Origin: Palaemon carinicauda
Lineage: Eukaryota > Arthropoda > Malacostraca > Decapoda > Palaemonidae
Reading direction: 5' to 3'
NCBI RefSeq assembly: GCF_036898095.1
Contig: NC_090728.1
Location: forward strand, 94,822,781 to 94,886,780
Length of the DNA stretch: 64,000 nt
A model generated the notes under the pieces. It saw only the letters and a list, made by a program, of their open reading frames with translations. It was not told the origin of the DNA and ran no database searches. Position numbers and translations under genes: made by a program. How positions within the stretch are numbered: the first letter of the stretch is position 1; each line of letters starts with the position of its first letter. Shown one piece after another: positions 54,474 to 64,000 of this stretch.

Positions 54474-55025
54474 TCATGGGCAAGCGAGGAAGTACAGTGA
54501 CAACCCGAATCTGTCTAGACTGTCTGGGTCGTACAGACAACTCCTTAACGGGTTGCTGAGGTTGCCGCACTGCGTCACAACAAGTCACTTCTGTTGGTTG
54601 TTGAACGTCTTCCCCGTGACACATTGACTCCGTAAACAAAAAATCCTCTAACAAGGACTAAGCTTGGACTGCATGTCATGCAACACAGCTCAAGGTCTAT
54701 GGGAGCAGGTGTGGTAACAGACGGGATTAGCGACTGAAGTGGAACCATTACCTTCCCTGGAAGCATGTTATGCTTAAATAAAAGTCCATAAGAGGTTAAG
54801 CAGCTAAAGGCTCCCTCCAAATGACAGAGTCCTCAAGGGAATATCAGAAGGAGGGAGAAAAGAACTTTCTCATCTACAGGGACCTTATCCTAGAAAAGCT
54901 AAGTTCTCTGAGTGAGGGTTCACTGGTGCAAAAGCAGCAGACTAGAAGGCAACGTAATGAAACTGCTTGACAGTCTAGTGAGTTGGCAACAACCCAAGAT
55001 GTGTGACTGAGAAGCATGCGGTAAG

Positions 55026-55272
55026 GTATGCAGAGCATGATGTATACAGAGTATGCTGTATGCAGAGCATGCTGTATGTAGAGCATGTTGTATGCAGAGC
55101 ATGCTGAATGCAGAGCATGCTGTATGCAGAGCATGTTGTATGCAGAGCATGCTGAATGCAGAGCATGCTGTATGCAGAGCATGTTGTATGCAGAGCATGC
55201 TGTATGCAGAGCATGCTGTATGCAGAGCATGTAGTAAGCAGAGCCTGCTGTAAGCAGAGCCTGCTGTAAGGA
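55026..55272. repeat. 16-bp tandem repeat with GCATGC core
   Basis: About 15 units of CAGAGCATGCTGTATG with few substitutions. A 48-base higher-order pattern (variants GCTGAATG, GCTGTATG, GTTGTATG in turn) is visible at 55090-55200. Each standard unit carries the palindrome AGCATGCT. Because 16 is not a multiple of three, three units make 16 codons and the array is open in several frames on both strands. Confidence 0.92.
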
Positions 55273-55982
55273 AAGCAGAGCGTGTGCATGGCGTTTAACA
55301 TTTCTCAGAAATTCCATGACCAGTGCTAGAGTGCTTTATGCATGCTTGCATGGGGTTTAAAAATCAACATAATGTTTACCTTACATTCATAACTCATGAT
55401 TCATATTTTTGCCATGGTTTGAAAATGGAGGTAAGGTATGCTGAACAGCAGAGTCAGAACGAGCTGGAACAACAATAGTTGTGGTTTCCTCTTCAAGACT
55501 CTGTTGAGGGAACACGAGGCTCAGTCTGCAAAGGCTGAATAAAAGACAAGCAGAAGGAAGGCGCATGGGTGGAGGAGGCTGACTCCTAGCATGAGTGGTT
55601 GAACCCAAGGGTTGCGCTTGCTGAGCGGTTGGCGGAAGCGGAGTAGCAAGTTCCAGTTCCTGTGGTGTGAGCGGAGCGCGATGAGGAAGAGGCTGCGCAG
55701 AACAAGGTAAATGTCTCGCAAGCTGAGGCTCCTGAGGCGCAAGGCTAAGGTGTTGTGGTGCTTGCCTTGTGGAGGGTTGAGCTCACTGCAGCGAGAGCTG
55801 AGGAGACTGACTCATGGACGGGAGAGGTTGTTGTACCTCAACCGAGTGTTGCATCACTGGTGGAGCAGCAAGTGGAGGCGGAGGAAGAGAGGTATAATCC
55901 TCCTGATCCCATTGTAAAGGTTGCCTTAAGGAAGGCGGAGGCTGAACACCACAGGGAACAGCAAACTCAGCACGTGGCTCAA

Positions 55983-56432
55983 CATCGTACGCCTGGCAGG
56001 TGGTACTGCGATCAGGCGGAGCGAGCGTAGGCGGAGGGAGTGTAGGCGGAGGCGGAGGAGCAACACTCTCAGCCCGACACTCACGCATCAAGTCCGAAAG
56101 CTGTGCTTGCATGGACTGTAATAGAGTCCACAACATCGTACGCCTGGCAGGTGGTACTGCGATCAGGCGGAGCGAGTGTAGGCGGAGGGAGTGTAGGCGG
56201 AGGCGGAGGAGCAACACTCTCAGCCCGACACTCACGCATCAAGTCCGAAAGCTGTGCTTGCATGGACTGTAGTAGAGTCCACAACATCGTACGCCTGGCA
56301 GGTGGTACTGCGATCAGGCGGAGCGAGCATAGGCGGGGGGAGTGTAGGCGGAGGCGGAGGCGCAACACTCTCAGCCCGACACTCACGCATCAAGACCGAA
56401 AGTTGTGACTGCATGGACTGCAGTAGAGTCAA
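55983..56432. repeat. 151-bp tandem repeat, three units
   Basis: Units start with CATCGTACGCCTGGCAGGTG at 55983 (as CATCG), 56134 and 56285, a constant spacing of 151. Units are very similar; differences include AATAGAG/AGTAGAG and GGAGCAAC/GGCGCAAC. The short string CGTACGCCTGGCAGG also appears alone at 57180. Since 151 is 3 x 50 + 1, each unit changes the reading frame by one. Confidence 0.93.
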
Positions 56433-57229
56433 CTTGGGGTCGGCAGACACTAAGGTCTGCTGAGGTAAAGCCTTAACAGCAGAGATCTGCTGCGGCAGAA
56501 CCTTACTCCTCTTAGGCGGAGTGTATTCAACTGATGACTGAGGAGAGTCAGAGCTAACCCAATGACTGCATCCGGGTTGTTGAACTTTAACTTCGTACGT
56601 CTGGCATAGGTCTGGACTTTACGTTTAAGAGGTCTTGAGACCTGAGACCAGCGTTACTCTGCCTTTATTTTCTCCCCTAAATCTCTTCTGCAGACGAGCA
56701 AAATAAGGGCTCAATCGTCTGCGGGTGGGAGTGACGGTCTCGGTAAGACACGCCCACAACCACCGAGGATACTTCTGTGCGCCGATCAAGGCCTGCTGAA
56801 CCCTTATGCCCTTCGACATTGCTTCTCCCCTGGGCTTGGGAGCTTGCAAGAGGTCCCGGACTGGGAGGACGACTGGCGCGCACAAAAGTACCCTCACGCA
56901 CAACACTGACATACTTTGCGCTAATCACTTATCACTTTGATTTCTGTTTGCACTTATTTCACTGAACTCGAAACTTTAAGTGGTTTGTACCTGAAACACG
57001 CAATTCTATCCTTTCTCAAAAGTTAGTAATTGCGAAAACAGAATTACAATGTAACAGAAAAATCTAATGAAAGATAATTCAGTGGCTGGAAAGAGACTAA
57101 ACACTAGATCACTCTAGAAACGTTTAGTTTCTTCCCCTAAAGAGACTAGGGAGAAGAGCAAAAACGATAACGACGTTACTCGTACGCCTGGCAGGCTTGA
57201 ATGAAACGTTTATCCTCTTTCTCCCTCCG

Positions 57230-57236
<7 letters not shown>

Positions 57237-57260
<24 letters not shown>
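57237..57260. repeat. (TC)n microsatellite
   Basis: About 12 TC units within the 5' noncoding part of element A2. Confidence 0.9.
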
Positions 57261-58035
57261 TGACTTAGAACCTGAGAGAAGAGCCCAATCATATAAATCG
57301 TTAAAACATATTATTGAGAAAAAACTGAAAAGTTCCTTTATTAGGATCAAAACCATTAAGTTAAGAAAGAATGAACAAAACGCTAGACACGGTTACTCTT
57401 ACTGCAACGTGAAACCGTGAACATTCTTTCTCTATCGTAACGATAGAGTGCAAGTTGAACGTTCTGAACGTCAACAACTGCAGAGACAAAACAAAACGTT
57501 AGTTCAACTTTGAAAACAGTACGAGACTATCAAAGAAATTCTTTCAAACTCTGTGGCGGAAATAGCATAATATGTTCACAGGTAAAACCGAAATGACGGG
57601 CTCAATGTTAATTAACTTCGGTACCAAGAAAAGACCGCCTACTATTAGGAAGGTCGAATATAAACAAATATAAAAATTAATTTTAATAAGTTTATAATAA
57701 AAGGAAGTTAATCGAAGAGGCCTATAAGAGGCGGAGAGATATAAAATAAATCTATAACTTTTGTTAAGCAAAATTAAGAAAGAGAGTCTATACTCTCTTA
57801 GACCCCAACACTTCCGTCTAAGGGAAGGGTCGGCCATTGAAAGGTGAACGAGAGTTCATACTCTCTTCGTCACCATAATTAATCAAATTAATTCCAAAAG
57901 CTAACTAAGCTAATATAGAAGTTTCCAGTAAAGCGACAGCCGAAATCAAAGAGAAATACTTCACCAAAGTCGTGAAAATACTCCAAGAACATAAGCGTAT
58001 CCCAGAACGTCTTGCCGGAAGCACGACAGAGGAAT

Positions 58036-58201
58036 AATTAAGGAGGTGTCAACAAGAAGTACTTGAGTACCTGGCCACAGGTGGCGCTGGTAAATACACC
58101 CCCTTCTAGTATTGTGATAGCTGGCGTATCCCTCCATAGAATTCTGTCGGGCAACGGAGTTGACAGCTACATGATTATCGGGTAAGTTTAATATTGAAAA
58201 A
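58036..58201. repeat. Right inverted terminal repeat of A2
   Basis: Inverse of the left repeat: GTCAACAAGAAGTACTTGAG, CCACAGGTGGCGCTGGTAAA, then GATTATCGGGTAAGTTTAAT ending ATTGAAAAA. Confidence 0.82.
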
Positions 58202-58224
58202 CAATTATTCCCAGTTCCTTGTTA

Positions 58225-58580
58225 AATACTATATTTTTCATCTCATTTTCATTATCTCCTTCTACGCCTATTGACGAAAAGGGCCTCGCTTAGATTTTGC
58301 CAGTTGTCTTTATCTTGAGCTTTTAAATCTATACTTCTCCATTCGTCATCTCCTACTTCATGCGTAATAATCCTCAGCTATGTAGGCCTGGGAACTTCCA
58401 AATATTCTAGTAACTTATGCAACTAATCTCTTTTGGGGAGTGCGAAGAGCATGCCCAAACCATCTCCATCTACCCCTCACTATGATATCATCCATATATG
58501 GCACTTGAGTAATCTCTCTTGTAGTTTCATTTCTAATCCTGTCCTGCTATTCAATTCCCAATATTCTTCTGCAGCATATA
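58225..58580 (-). pseudogene. LINE C-terminal fragment (RTE-like)
   Basis: The minus strand reads GRWRWFGHALRTPQKRLV near 58480-58430 and, after a frame change, HEVGDDEWRSIDLKAQDKDN with WQNLSEALFVNRRRRR ending near 58255. W-W-GH-LR blocks followed by a DDEW/short basic tail are typical of the C-terminus of RTE/Jockey-type LINE ORF2. It is distinct in sequence from the RTE at 31923-35255. Stops and frame breaks are present, and the RT core is absent. Confidence 0.65.
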
Positions 58581-58749
58581 TATTTTTTTATATACACAAT
58601 CTTAATTAGGCAACACATTGTTTAGAAGATAAAATTTTCTAGTTTATTCCAAAATTATTTTTTCAATATCTTGTTTTCCATAATACCTGTGATGAATATG
58701 AGCCATAGGTTCCATACCTCAAAAGGTCTCCTGCATTACAAACTTGTAG

Positions 58750-61500
58750 AAAAAAGGAATTTTAAAAGTTACATGTAATTTTCCTAGCTATACAAATCTC
58801 AGTCCTTTAAAACAGAGGAATGTCTTCATCGGAGCTGAACAACCACTGAATTTGTTAATGAAGTAGCACATTATATAAACTCATCAAATTATTACAGTGT
58901 GCCATCGGTTTGACATCTTTAATTTTGTTGTTCACCTTTAAATTTGACACCCGATTTTCCATTGTGGTATTGTCGTTTATTTTATCTTGCCCTCCACGCC
59001 AGTCTTTTTTTTTTTGACCTAACGACAGGTAGTGCACGTAAGCCAGTAGCCCCTCCCACCCGCCTGGGAAGTTCAACTTAAAAGGACTCAGATTTGTATA
59101 GCTATGAATACTACAAATTACTCTTAAAATATTATTTGTTCTAACACATATACAAACTTTTCATCCCTTAAAATAGGGAGACACACTTATTAGTGGGCCA
59201 GAAGTCCCCCTAGAACCGAAATGGTTGGTTCTCTTTCTTTCCTGTTAAGTGTCAGTCTACCTGGTCCCATACGGAAGCAAAGGAGATGACTTCGGCAAAA
59301 CCCTATAATTCCATTATAGGGATGAATAGGCTAATATAGCCTGGCCTGTACAAGAAGATGGGTAAGTGGTCAAAGGAGGAATTCCTTCCCTCGAAGCAGA
59401 AAGCAGTCAGTAATTAGTAATACCTCTTGATACAAAATCAATTAATTCTGGAGTGGCTGTATCATCATGATTTTTTCGTATAATGAGGTCAGTTTTACAT
59501 GTAATTTGCCTAATTCATTCCAAAACCTGCAAAAACACCACATTAAATTTTATAATAAAGCTATAACCACAAGGAAATACAACCAAATACATTTGAATCA
59601 ATCAAAATACCTATCCTAACTGTTAATACCAGTAAATGAAGTAGTTATAAGAACGTGATGCAATAATAAATGGAAAATGATACAATAAGTAGGGTACTTT
59701 ACAGTACAATACTGCACATATACGAAATATACAATACTGTACGTACTGTACTTTATTAATGTAACCCTTACTGTAGAGGTACGTTTTCTATCATGCATAA
59801 CCAAAACGATTTCTTCAACTCACGCATATTTTCAACTGTAGCTAATTTATTATTCAGTAATACAATTGATATTCACTGATGATACGTCAGTAAATAACCT
59901 ACCTGTATCTCTTTGTATCATGAATTCTTCGTATAAAGAAACTTTCTTATCAAGAGGTATTACTGTACTGTATATAGGATATGATGATCAATGAGTTGGT
60001 ATATATTCTACCCTCCTCCACCTCATCAAGAGAGGAGAGATACTTCTTTAGATTCTAAATAATGAAGCTCAAAAGTGTAGCATACAAGCATAAAGTCAGA
60101 TCCAGCATGTAAGTGTACAACCACTTCATCCTAAAGAAAAGGGAAAGAAAGATGAAGTATACGAGCCAGTCATTCTACCTTCCATTTCATACTTACACCT
60201 ACATGCTACAATTGACAAAATGCTTCCTGTCCCATGCAGGAGCTGGGCTGGCTACATGAATACTTGAGCAGCCACCATGAGACCAAGAACAAAAGGGTCA
60301 ATGAATTTGTGGTTATACTCCAGTAGGTATAAAGACTTGAACGTTGTTTGGTGTTTCAAAACTCCCGTCCTCAACACTTTGTCGACTGCAAGATTCCTCT
60401 TGAAGGTTAGGGTAGGGCCTATACCCCTGGCTTTGTGAGACCTGGTCCTGATTGATACTTCAACCCTCCCAGTTGTCAGGGTGTTGCCCTCTAGATCGTC
60501 TCAATAAGCCAGAAAGAGACCATGTTCCTTGACACCTCTTTCTTAATCCTTCCAAGGAAGAGCCACCGACACTCAAGCCTAAGGTATAGGGTCCTCATCA
60601 GATAGTACCGCAGACCCCTCTTGGGACCAAACAAGAGCATATCCTCTCAATTGCCACCTGTCAGTTCAAGTAGAATAGGGATGGAGGTCTTGAGCTGGGG
60701 GTCGTACACTGCAGGATTCTGGGTTTGGACATGAACTCAATAGAGACCTCCTTCCTACCTAAAAGTGGGTGACTATATAAGAGACACCATACAACTAGCC
60801 TACTCTTTTCGCTGATGCTAAAGCTTAGCAAATCGACAGTCTTGAGAGTCAGATCTCTTGTCTAACAACTTTCTCTGTGGTTTAAACGAGGTGCGTAACA
60901 ACCCCTTGACAACCAGTGTCACGTCCCACTCTGGGGGCCTCAAGGAAAACCTCACAATGCTCCTCACGAACATATAAAACTCTATGGGAGGAGAGGCATA
61001 TAACCTTCAGTTGAAAGACCATACTAAGGGCTGAGTGATAGCCTTTAACAGACGCAACTGAAAGGTGCTTCTCTTGCCAAAAAAAGACGAGGAAATCCGT
61101 AATCTGTGCTAGTTGCTACAAACAGAGAAGTACAGTACCCCTTCTACAACATCAACAGCAGAAGATGGATCACTTTACTAGGTAGACTGCTGCAGAGGAC
61201 CGTCGCATGCATTTCGACATCTGTACAATGCCTCGTGAAGAACATTTCGCTCAGAGATGCTGGATAATCTCCAACAATGAAATTCCAACTTCATGGATCA
61301 GTGGTACCTCTGAAGATGCGGCTGACAGAGAAGTGTGGACCAATGGGGTAGTTCTCTCGAGAGCTCTACAGAAGTGATAACAGGTCGGGATTATCACTCG
61401 GCAAGAGGCCATCTGGGAGCCACACTAAGGTCATCCTAGTATAATCAACACTCGGTTGATCAGCAGGCAGATCAAGATGAAGCTAAAAAGAGAATTACGC
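58750..61500 (-). mobile_element. DIRS-like family B-type, recombinase-side end, copy B7
   Basis: The inverted pair around 58770-58800 (TGTAATTTTCCTAGCTATAC) and 59090-59125 (TTGTATAGCTATGAATACTA) is a diverged terminal repeat/complementary region, followed by TTATTTGTTCTAACACATAT. Decayed recombinase sequence follows; the core block GGGCTGAGTGATAGCC and GCAACTGAAAGGTGC occurs at 61027-61065, equivalent to 46280-46310. A MITE (59416-59965) interrupts it. No intact frame; RNase H and RT were not recognised. Confidence 0.55.
59416..59965. mobile_element. MITE with CAGTAATACCTC termini
   Basis: Right end, inverted, reads CAGTAATACCTCTTGATAAG; left end reads TAGTAATACCTCTTGATAC. TA follows the right end; the left flank is diverged. 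550 bp, AT-rich, no ORF. Internal TTTTTTCGTATAATGAGG and its inverted near-copy TTCTTCGTATAAAGAAA add a subterminal repeat. A fragment of the same family is at 61808-62015. Confidence 0.75.
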
Positions 61501-61807
61501 TGAATGGAGAAAAGGCGAAGGCATCCAGAATATCCAATGGGGCATGAACTAGTTATGCTGACTGGAAGCTAGAGTTCTCAAATCTATATCATAAATATAA
61601 AAAAAAGATTATTAATCAGATGTAATTTAACAAATAGCAGTCCCTAATGTCTCAGTAGAATGAAGCGAGCGAGATGCAAGTGTAATTTTCTATTGATTGA
61701 ACATTTTAAATAATTTAACTACTGTATTATTATTATTTTGATTTCTTTAATCATTATTATTATTACAGTACTATTATTATTATTATTATTACAGTACCTG
61801 AATTACT
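61501..61807. other. Unassigned sequence with (ATT)n runs
   Basis: No gene or element assigned. Interrupted (ATT)n runs occupy about 61726-61800, with CAGTA interruptions. Confidence 0.5.
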
Positions 61808-62015
61808 AGAGTGATGCCTCTAAACACAAAATTAATTGGTTCTGTAGGGGCTTTCATATCGTGATTTTTTCGTGTAGCGAGTGCCTTTTACATATAAATA
61901 GCCTAATTCATTCCAGACCCTAGAAAAACACCACATTAAATGATTATAAAAAGGATATTCACCACTAAACAGTACTAAATCTATGAAAAGTACTGTATTT
62001 TGATCATTTAATAAT
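61808..62015. repeat. Left-half fragment of the 59416-type MITE
   Basis: GATGCCTCTAAACACAAAAT, TTTTTTCGTGTAGCGAGTG, CCTAATTCATTCCAGACCCT and AAAAACACCACATTAAAT align in order with 59420-59560. The right half and its terminal repeat are missing where copy B8 begins. Confidence 0.65.
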
Positions 62016-62019
62016 AAAC

Positions 62020-64000
62020 TAACATGACAAATTTGTAGATAATTTGTATTTTTTCTAACGATACAAACCTTGGCTATTTATTTAGGGATATTACTTTCTG
62101 CAAAGCTGAAATGACGAGCCATTAAAATTTAGCGAGGGTTAACTACCCCTACCGCTAGATAGCGGGGGGTAGGGGGGGGTAGCTTGCTACCGCTCCCACT
62201 CACACACCGGTGATTTAGTTCACTTTGCTTGGAGGTAGGACTTCAAGGGGGATAGGGCTGGCAGGCAAGTTTGTATAAATAGCTAAGGTTTGTATCATTA
62301 GGAAAAATACAAATTATGTACGAATTTGTCATTTGTTCCGTAACTGGAATACAAACCTACACTGTTTATTCAGGAGTGACTCACTCATTAGGAAGGGTGG
62401 ACGTCCCTGCCAATCTGGCTTTTGGCTTTACCAGGGGACTCCTTATCTAAGTATGCCAGCACTCAAAAATAAAGAGTCCCTGCACCACGCTAAAACCTTG
62501 CTAAGCAAGGTCTGCATCCTATGCAAGCTGTGTTGAGATATTTAGAAGTGTGACTGTCTAGGTACAGTTATTCCGAGTCTTTTTGTAGGAAAAACCGTTG
62601 TAACCAAGACTTTCCCAATACCACCTCGCCAGGGTATAGGGACGCAACAGTATTAGCTTAATACTAGGTGCACAAGGGAGCATGATTTACCTGCAGTAGT
62701 TTGAGGTCAGCTTATGCAGAGAACCCAGGATGCTGCTTTCCCCAAGAGAGGGGAGGATGAAGAAAAGAATAAGAGCCAGTCAAATCTTTTCATTCACGCA
62801 GACTAAAACCGAGTAACAGTGCCCTCAACCTTCTGCTACTTGTCCAATTAGGTGCTTGAGGTATACAACCAGCTGTTGTGCAGCCACCACAGGACCGATA
62901 GAGATCGTATCGAGTTCCTGTGGGTCACGTCTGTCAGGAAAAAGGTTGTGAAAGTCACTTGGAGCATTCACCCTTGCTTGTAAAACCTGCGTCAGAGTAA
63001 TCTCCTTAGAAGGGCCAAGGGCATAGCTATGCCCGTGTCATCGTGAGTCGACATGTTGGATGAAGATCTGGTTTCAGGGCGTGATTGATGACTCTGAATC
63101 CAGCAGAGATGATGTTTTGGTGATCGTCCTCTTGTCTCTCCCTGTGCTGATGACAAGAGAAGGGACCCGGGTGGGCTGTTGCCATTCTCTTGAGGTAGAG
63201 CCTCATACCTTACCCCAGGTACAGTAACAGATGATCTGGATCATCAGTTGCCGAGTGGAGACTCGTCTAGGATCCATCACCTCTGGAGACTGTCTGGCAA
63301 CATACTCGGGGACGAGACTAAACGTTGCCTTTCACCTTTCTCATTAATGGGCGATGTCGAAAAAGAGATCATGAGGTTCCTTGATTAGTTTGGCCGCTGT
63401 CAAAGTGTGTAGGAACACTGTCTTCTAAACCAGGTGAAAATTTGTTGCCTGGTTAAGTGGAACGTAAGGAGGTCTCCTTAGAGACCGAAGAACATGAACC
63501 ATGTTCCGAGAGGGGGGTCTCAATTTCGACTGGGAAAAGGCAAGTTGTAAGTCGCATGAGTTAGGAAAGATCTAGCGATGAGGGGATGCCCCTTCCTTTC
63601 AGTTTGAAGACGAGACTCAAGGATGAGTGATCGTCTTTACCTACTGAAACTGAAAAGGGGGTCTTTTCCTCTTCCATATACTGTACTCGAGGATTCCACT
63701 ATTGCTGGAATAGAGGTATCGAGCGGAGAGATACGCTTTCCCATGACACCAACCACAGACGACGTATTACTTTGCCTGGTAGACTGATGCTGAGGAATTC
63801 CTCAGATATCTAGACAACCTCTTCGCAACTTATTGCGAAAAGCCTCTGTGAGAGAGGAGGTACTGGGTAGTCTACAGGCGTACAATCATAGCAAAGCTAT
63901 AGCTTGTGGTAGATGTCGAAGTGTGGTGGTTGTCTGTGACATGGAGAGGGTTCTCTTGGAGGCTCTATCAGGAGCTGCAGAAGGTTTGGAAACCGTTCTG
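62020..64000 (-). mobile_element. DIRS-like family B, recombinase-side end, copy B8 (runs off window)
   Basis: Best-preserved left end of family B: AATTTGTATTTTTTCTAACG with ACAAACC at 62045, the terminal repeat to about 62240 (CTCACACACCGGTGATTTAG), then the complementary region with GGTTTGTATCATTAGGAAAA and TTTGTCATTTGTTCCGTAAC to 62345. The recombinase relic follows; the rest of the element should continue past 64000. Confidence 0.72.
62860..63850 (-). pseudogene. Tyrosine recombinase relic of copy B8
   Basis: The C-terminal end reads LTDVTHRNSIRSLSVLWWLH near 62880-62940, the YL+D region and tail. A degenerate HxxR box (STHDDTGIAM) is near 63020-63055. The core region with CTACTGAAACTGAAAAGG is at 63635-63655, and the N-terminal SASVYQAK with VVCGWCHGK near 63740-63800 matches VYQSKW and EWCRV of A1. 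Multiple stops and frame changes; the catalytic residues are mostly lost. Confidence 0.6.

Larger units (their letters stand above)
54480..56930 (-). pseudogene. Gag-like relic of DIRS element A2 with expanded tandem repeats
   Basis: The stretch 56912-56625 (LLQAPKPRGEAMSKGIRVQQ) aligns with LFQAPQPLGEGMSNDERKQE in the A1 gag region near 21920-21850, which fixes identity and strand. Downstream are a 151-bp tandem repeat encoding a Gln/Leu helix-like and Pro-rich segment (QLSDLMRECRAESVAPPPPP), Pro/Gln-rich frames, and a 16-bp tandem repeat. It ends at the deletion junction with the RT near 54475. No continuous frame. Confidence 0.65.
51380..58201 (-). mobile_element. DIRS-like retrotransposon A2, internally deleted
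   Basis: 6.8 kb, same family as A1 by protein similarity (FWRSK/YWRSK, FASHYLK/FASFYLK, GPFVA blocks). Inverted terminal repeats: 51420-51600 against 58036-58175, sharing ACTCCGTTGCCCGACAGAAT and CAAGTACTTCTTGTTGACAC with their complements. The complementary region at 51600-51710 repeats ACTTACCCGATAATCATGTA. Order on the minus strand: gag (about 56930-54480), a truncated RT, RNase H (to 53270) and recombinase (53315-52099). The RT N-terminal half is missing. Two unusual tandem arrays expand the gag region. It lies in the DARS1 intron upstream of the 51146 exon, gene-sense. Confidence 0.86.

Noticed and set aside
55026..55272. CRISPR-like array
   Set aside because: The 16-bp units are directly tandem with no unique spacers, and the context is an animal retrotransposon.
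54874..55317. 147-codon minus-strand Cys/His/Ala-rich frame and its sister frames as a small repeat protein
   Set aside because: All frames are open because of the 16-bp tandem array; the peptides simply reflect the repeat and have no independent start or conservation.
58855..59076. 73-codon minus-strand frame with a Lys/Asn-rich product
   Set aside because: Lies in the terminal-repeat region of copy B7, has no motif and shows no match to other copies.
51147..64000. DARS1 first exon with start codon
   Set aside because: I looked for a short minus-strand Met exon rich in Lys/Glu with a phase-0 GT donor and found no convincing candidate among the A2, B7 and B8 sequence; it may lie beyond 64000 or be too short to recognise.

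Overview
This is eukaryotic DNA: one intron-rich host gene spread across about 44 kb, its introns packed with nested transposable elements, plus long (TA)n and (GA)n arrays. The mix of DIRS-like tyrosine-recombinase retrotransposons, RTE-type LINEs, Tigger/pogo-like transposons and short retroposon-like repeats with (AAT)n or (ATCA)n tails suggests an arthropod, most likely a decapod crustacean. The organism is my inference; nothing in the window names it.

Host gene. Four exons of cytosolic aspartyl-tRNA synthetase (DARS1) lie on the minus strand at 51146-50972, 29925-29786, 15535-15428 and 7972-6932. All junctions have AG/GT borders and matching phases, and the exons join into 487 codons ending in TAG. 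The first exon (start codon and about 15-30 residues) was not found and probably lies beyond the right edge. The introns are about 21.0, 14.3 and 7.5 kb.

Transposable elements. Two DIRS-like families account for most of the window. Family A has a nearly full-length copy, A1 (15774-22786), an internally deleted copy, A2 (51380-58201), and a 5' fragment, A3 (1286-2385). Family B occurs as eight more decayed copies: B1 1-1285, B2 2390-5370, B3 about 8026-13090, B4 15660-25560, B5 35461-46220, B6 46221-50905, B7 58750-61500 and B8 62020-64000. Both families show the DIRS layout of gag, reverse transcriptase/RNase H, tyrosine recombinase, inverted terminal repeats and an internal complementary region beside the recombinase end. 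All eleven copies read on the minus strand, the same strand as DARS1.

Other elements: an RTE-like LINE (31923-35255) inside a short repeat; a Tigger-like transposon (35617-39484) inside the 3' end of B5; a TIR transposon rich in CRE palindromes (3033-4949, with a decayed relative at 25600-28312); a Tigger remnant (13111-13982); several MITEs; two further LINE fragments; and a decayed MULE-like transposase, the only plus-strand coding relic I recognise.

Layout. 1-5370: DIRS 5' ends downstream of DARS1. 5371-6931: 3' flank and probable 3' UTR. 6932-51146: DARS1 exons and TE-filled introns. 51147-64000: upstream DARS1 intron or 5' region with A2, B7 and B8. Nothing recognised is an intact autonomous element; all coding relics carry stops, frameshifts, deletions or changed catalytic residues. 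I saw no rRNA, tRNA or CRISPR array.
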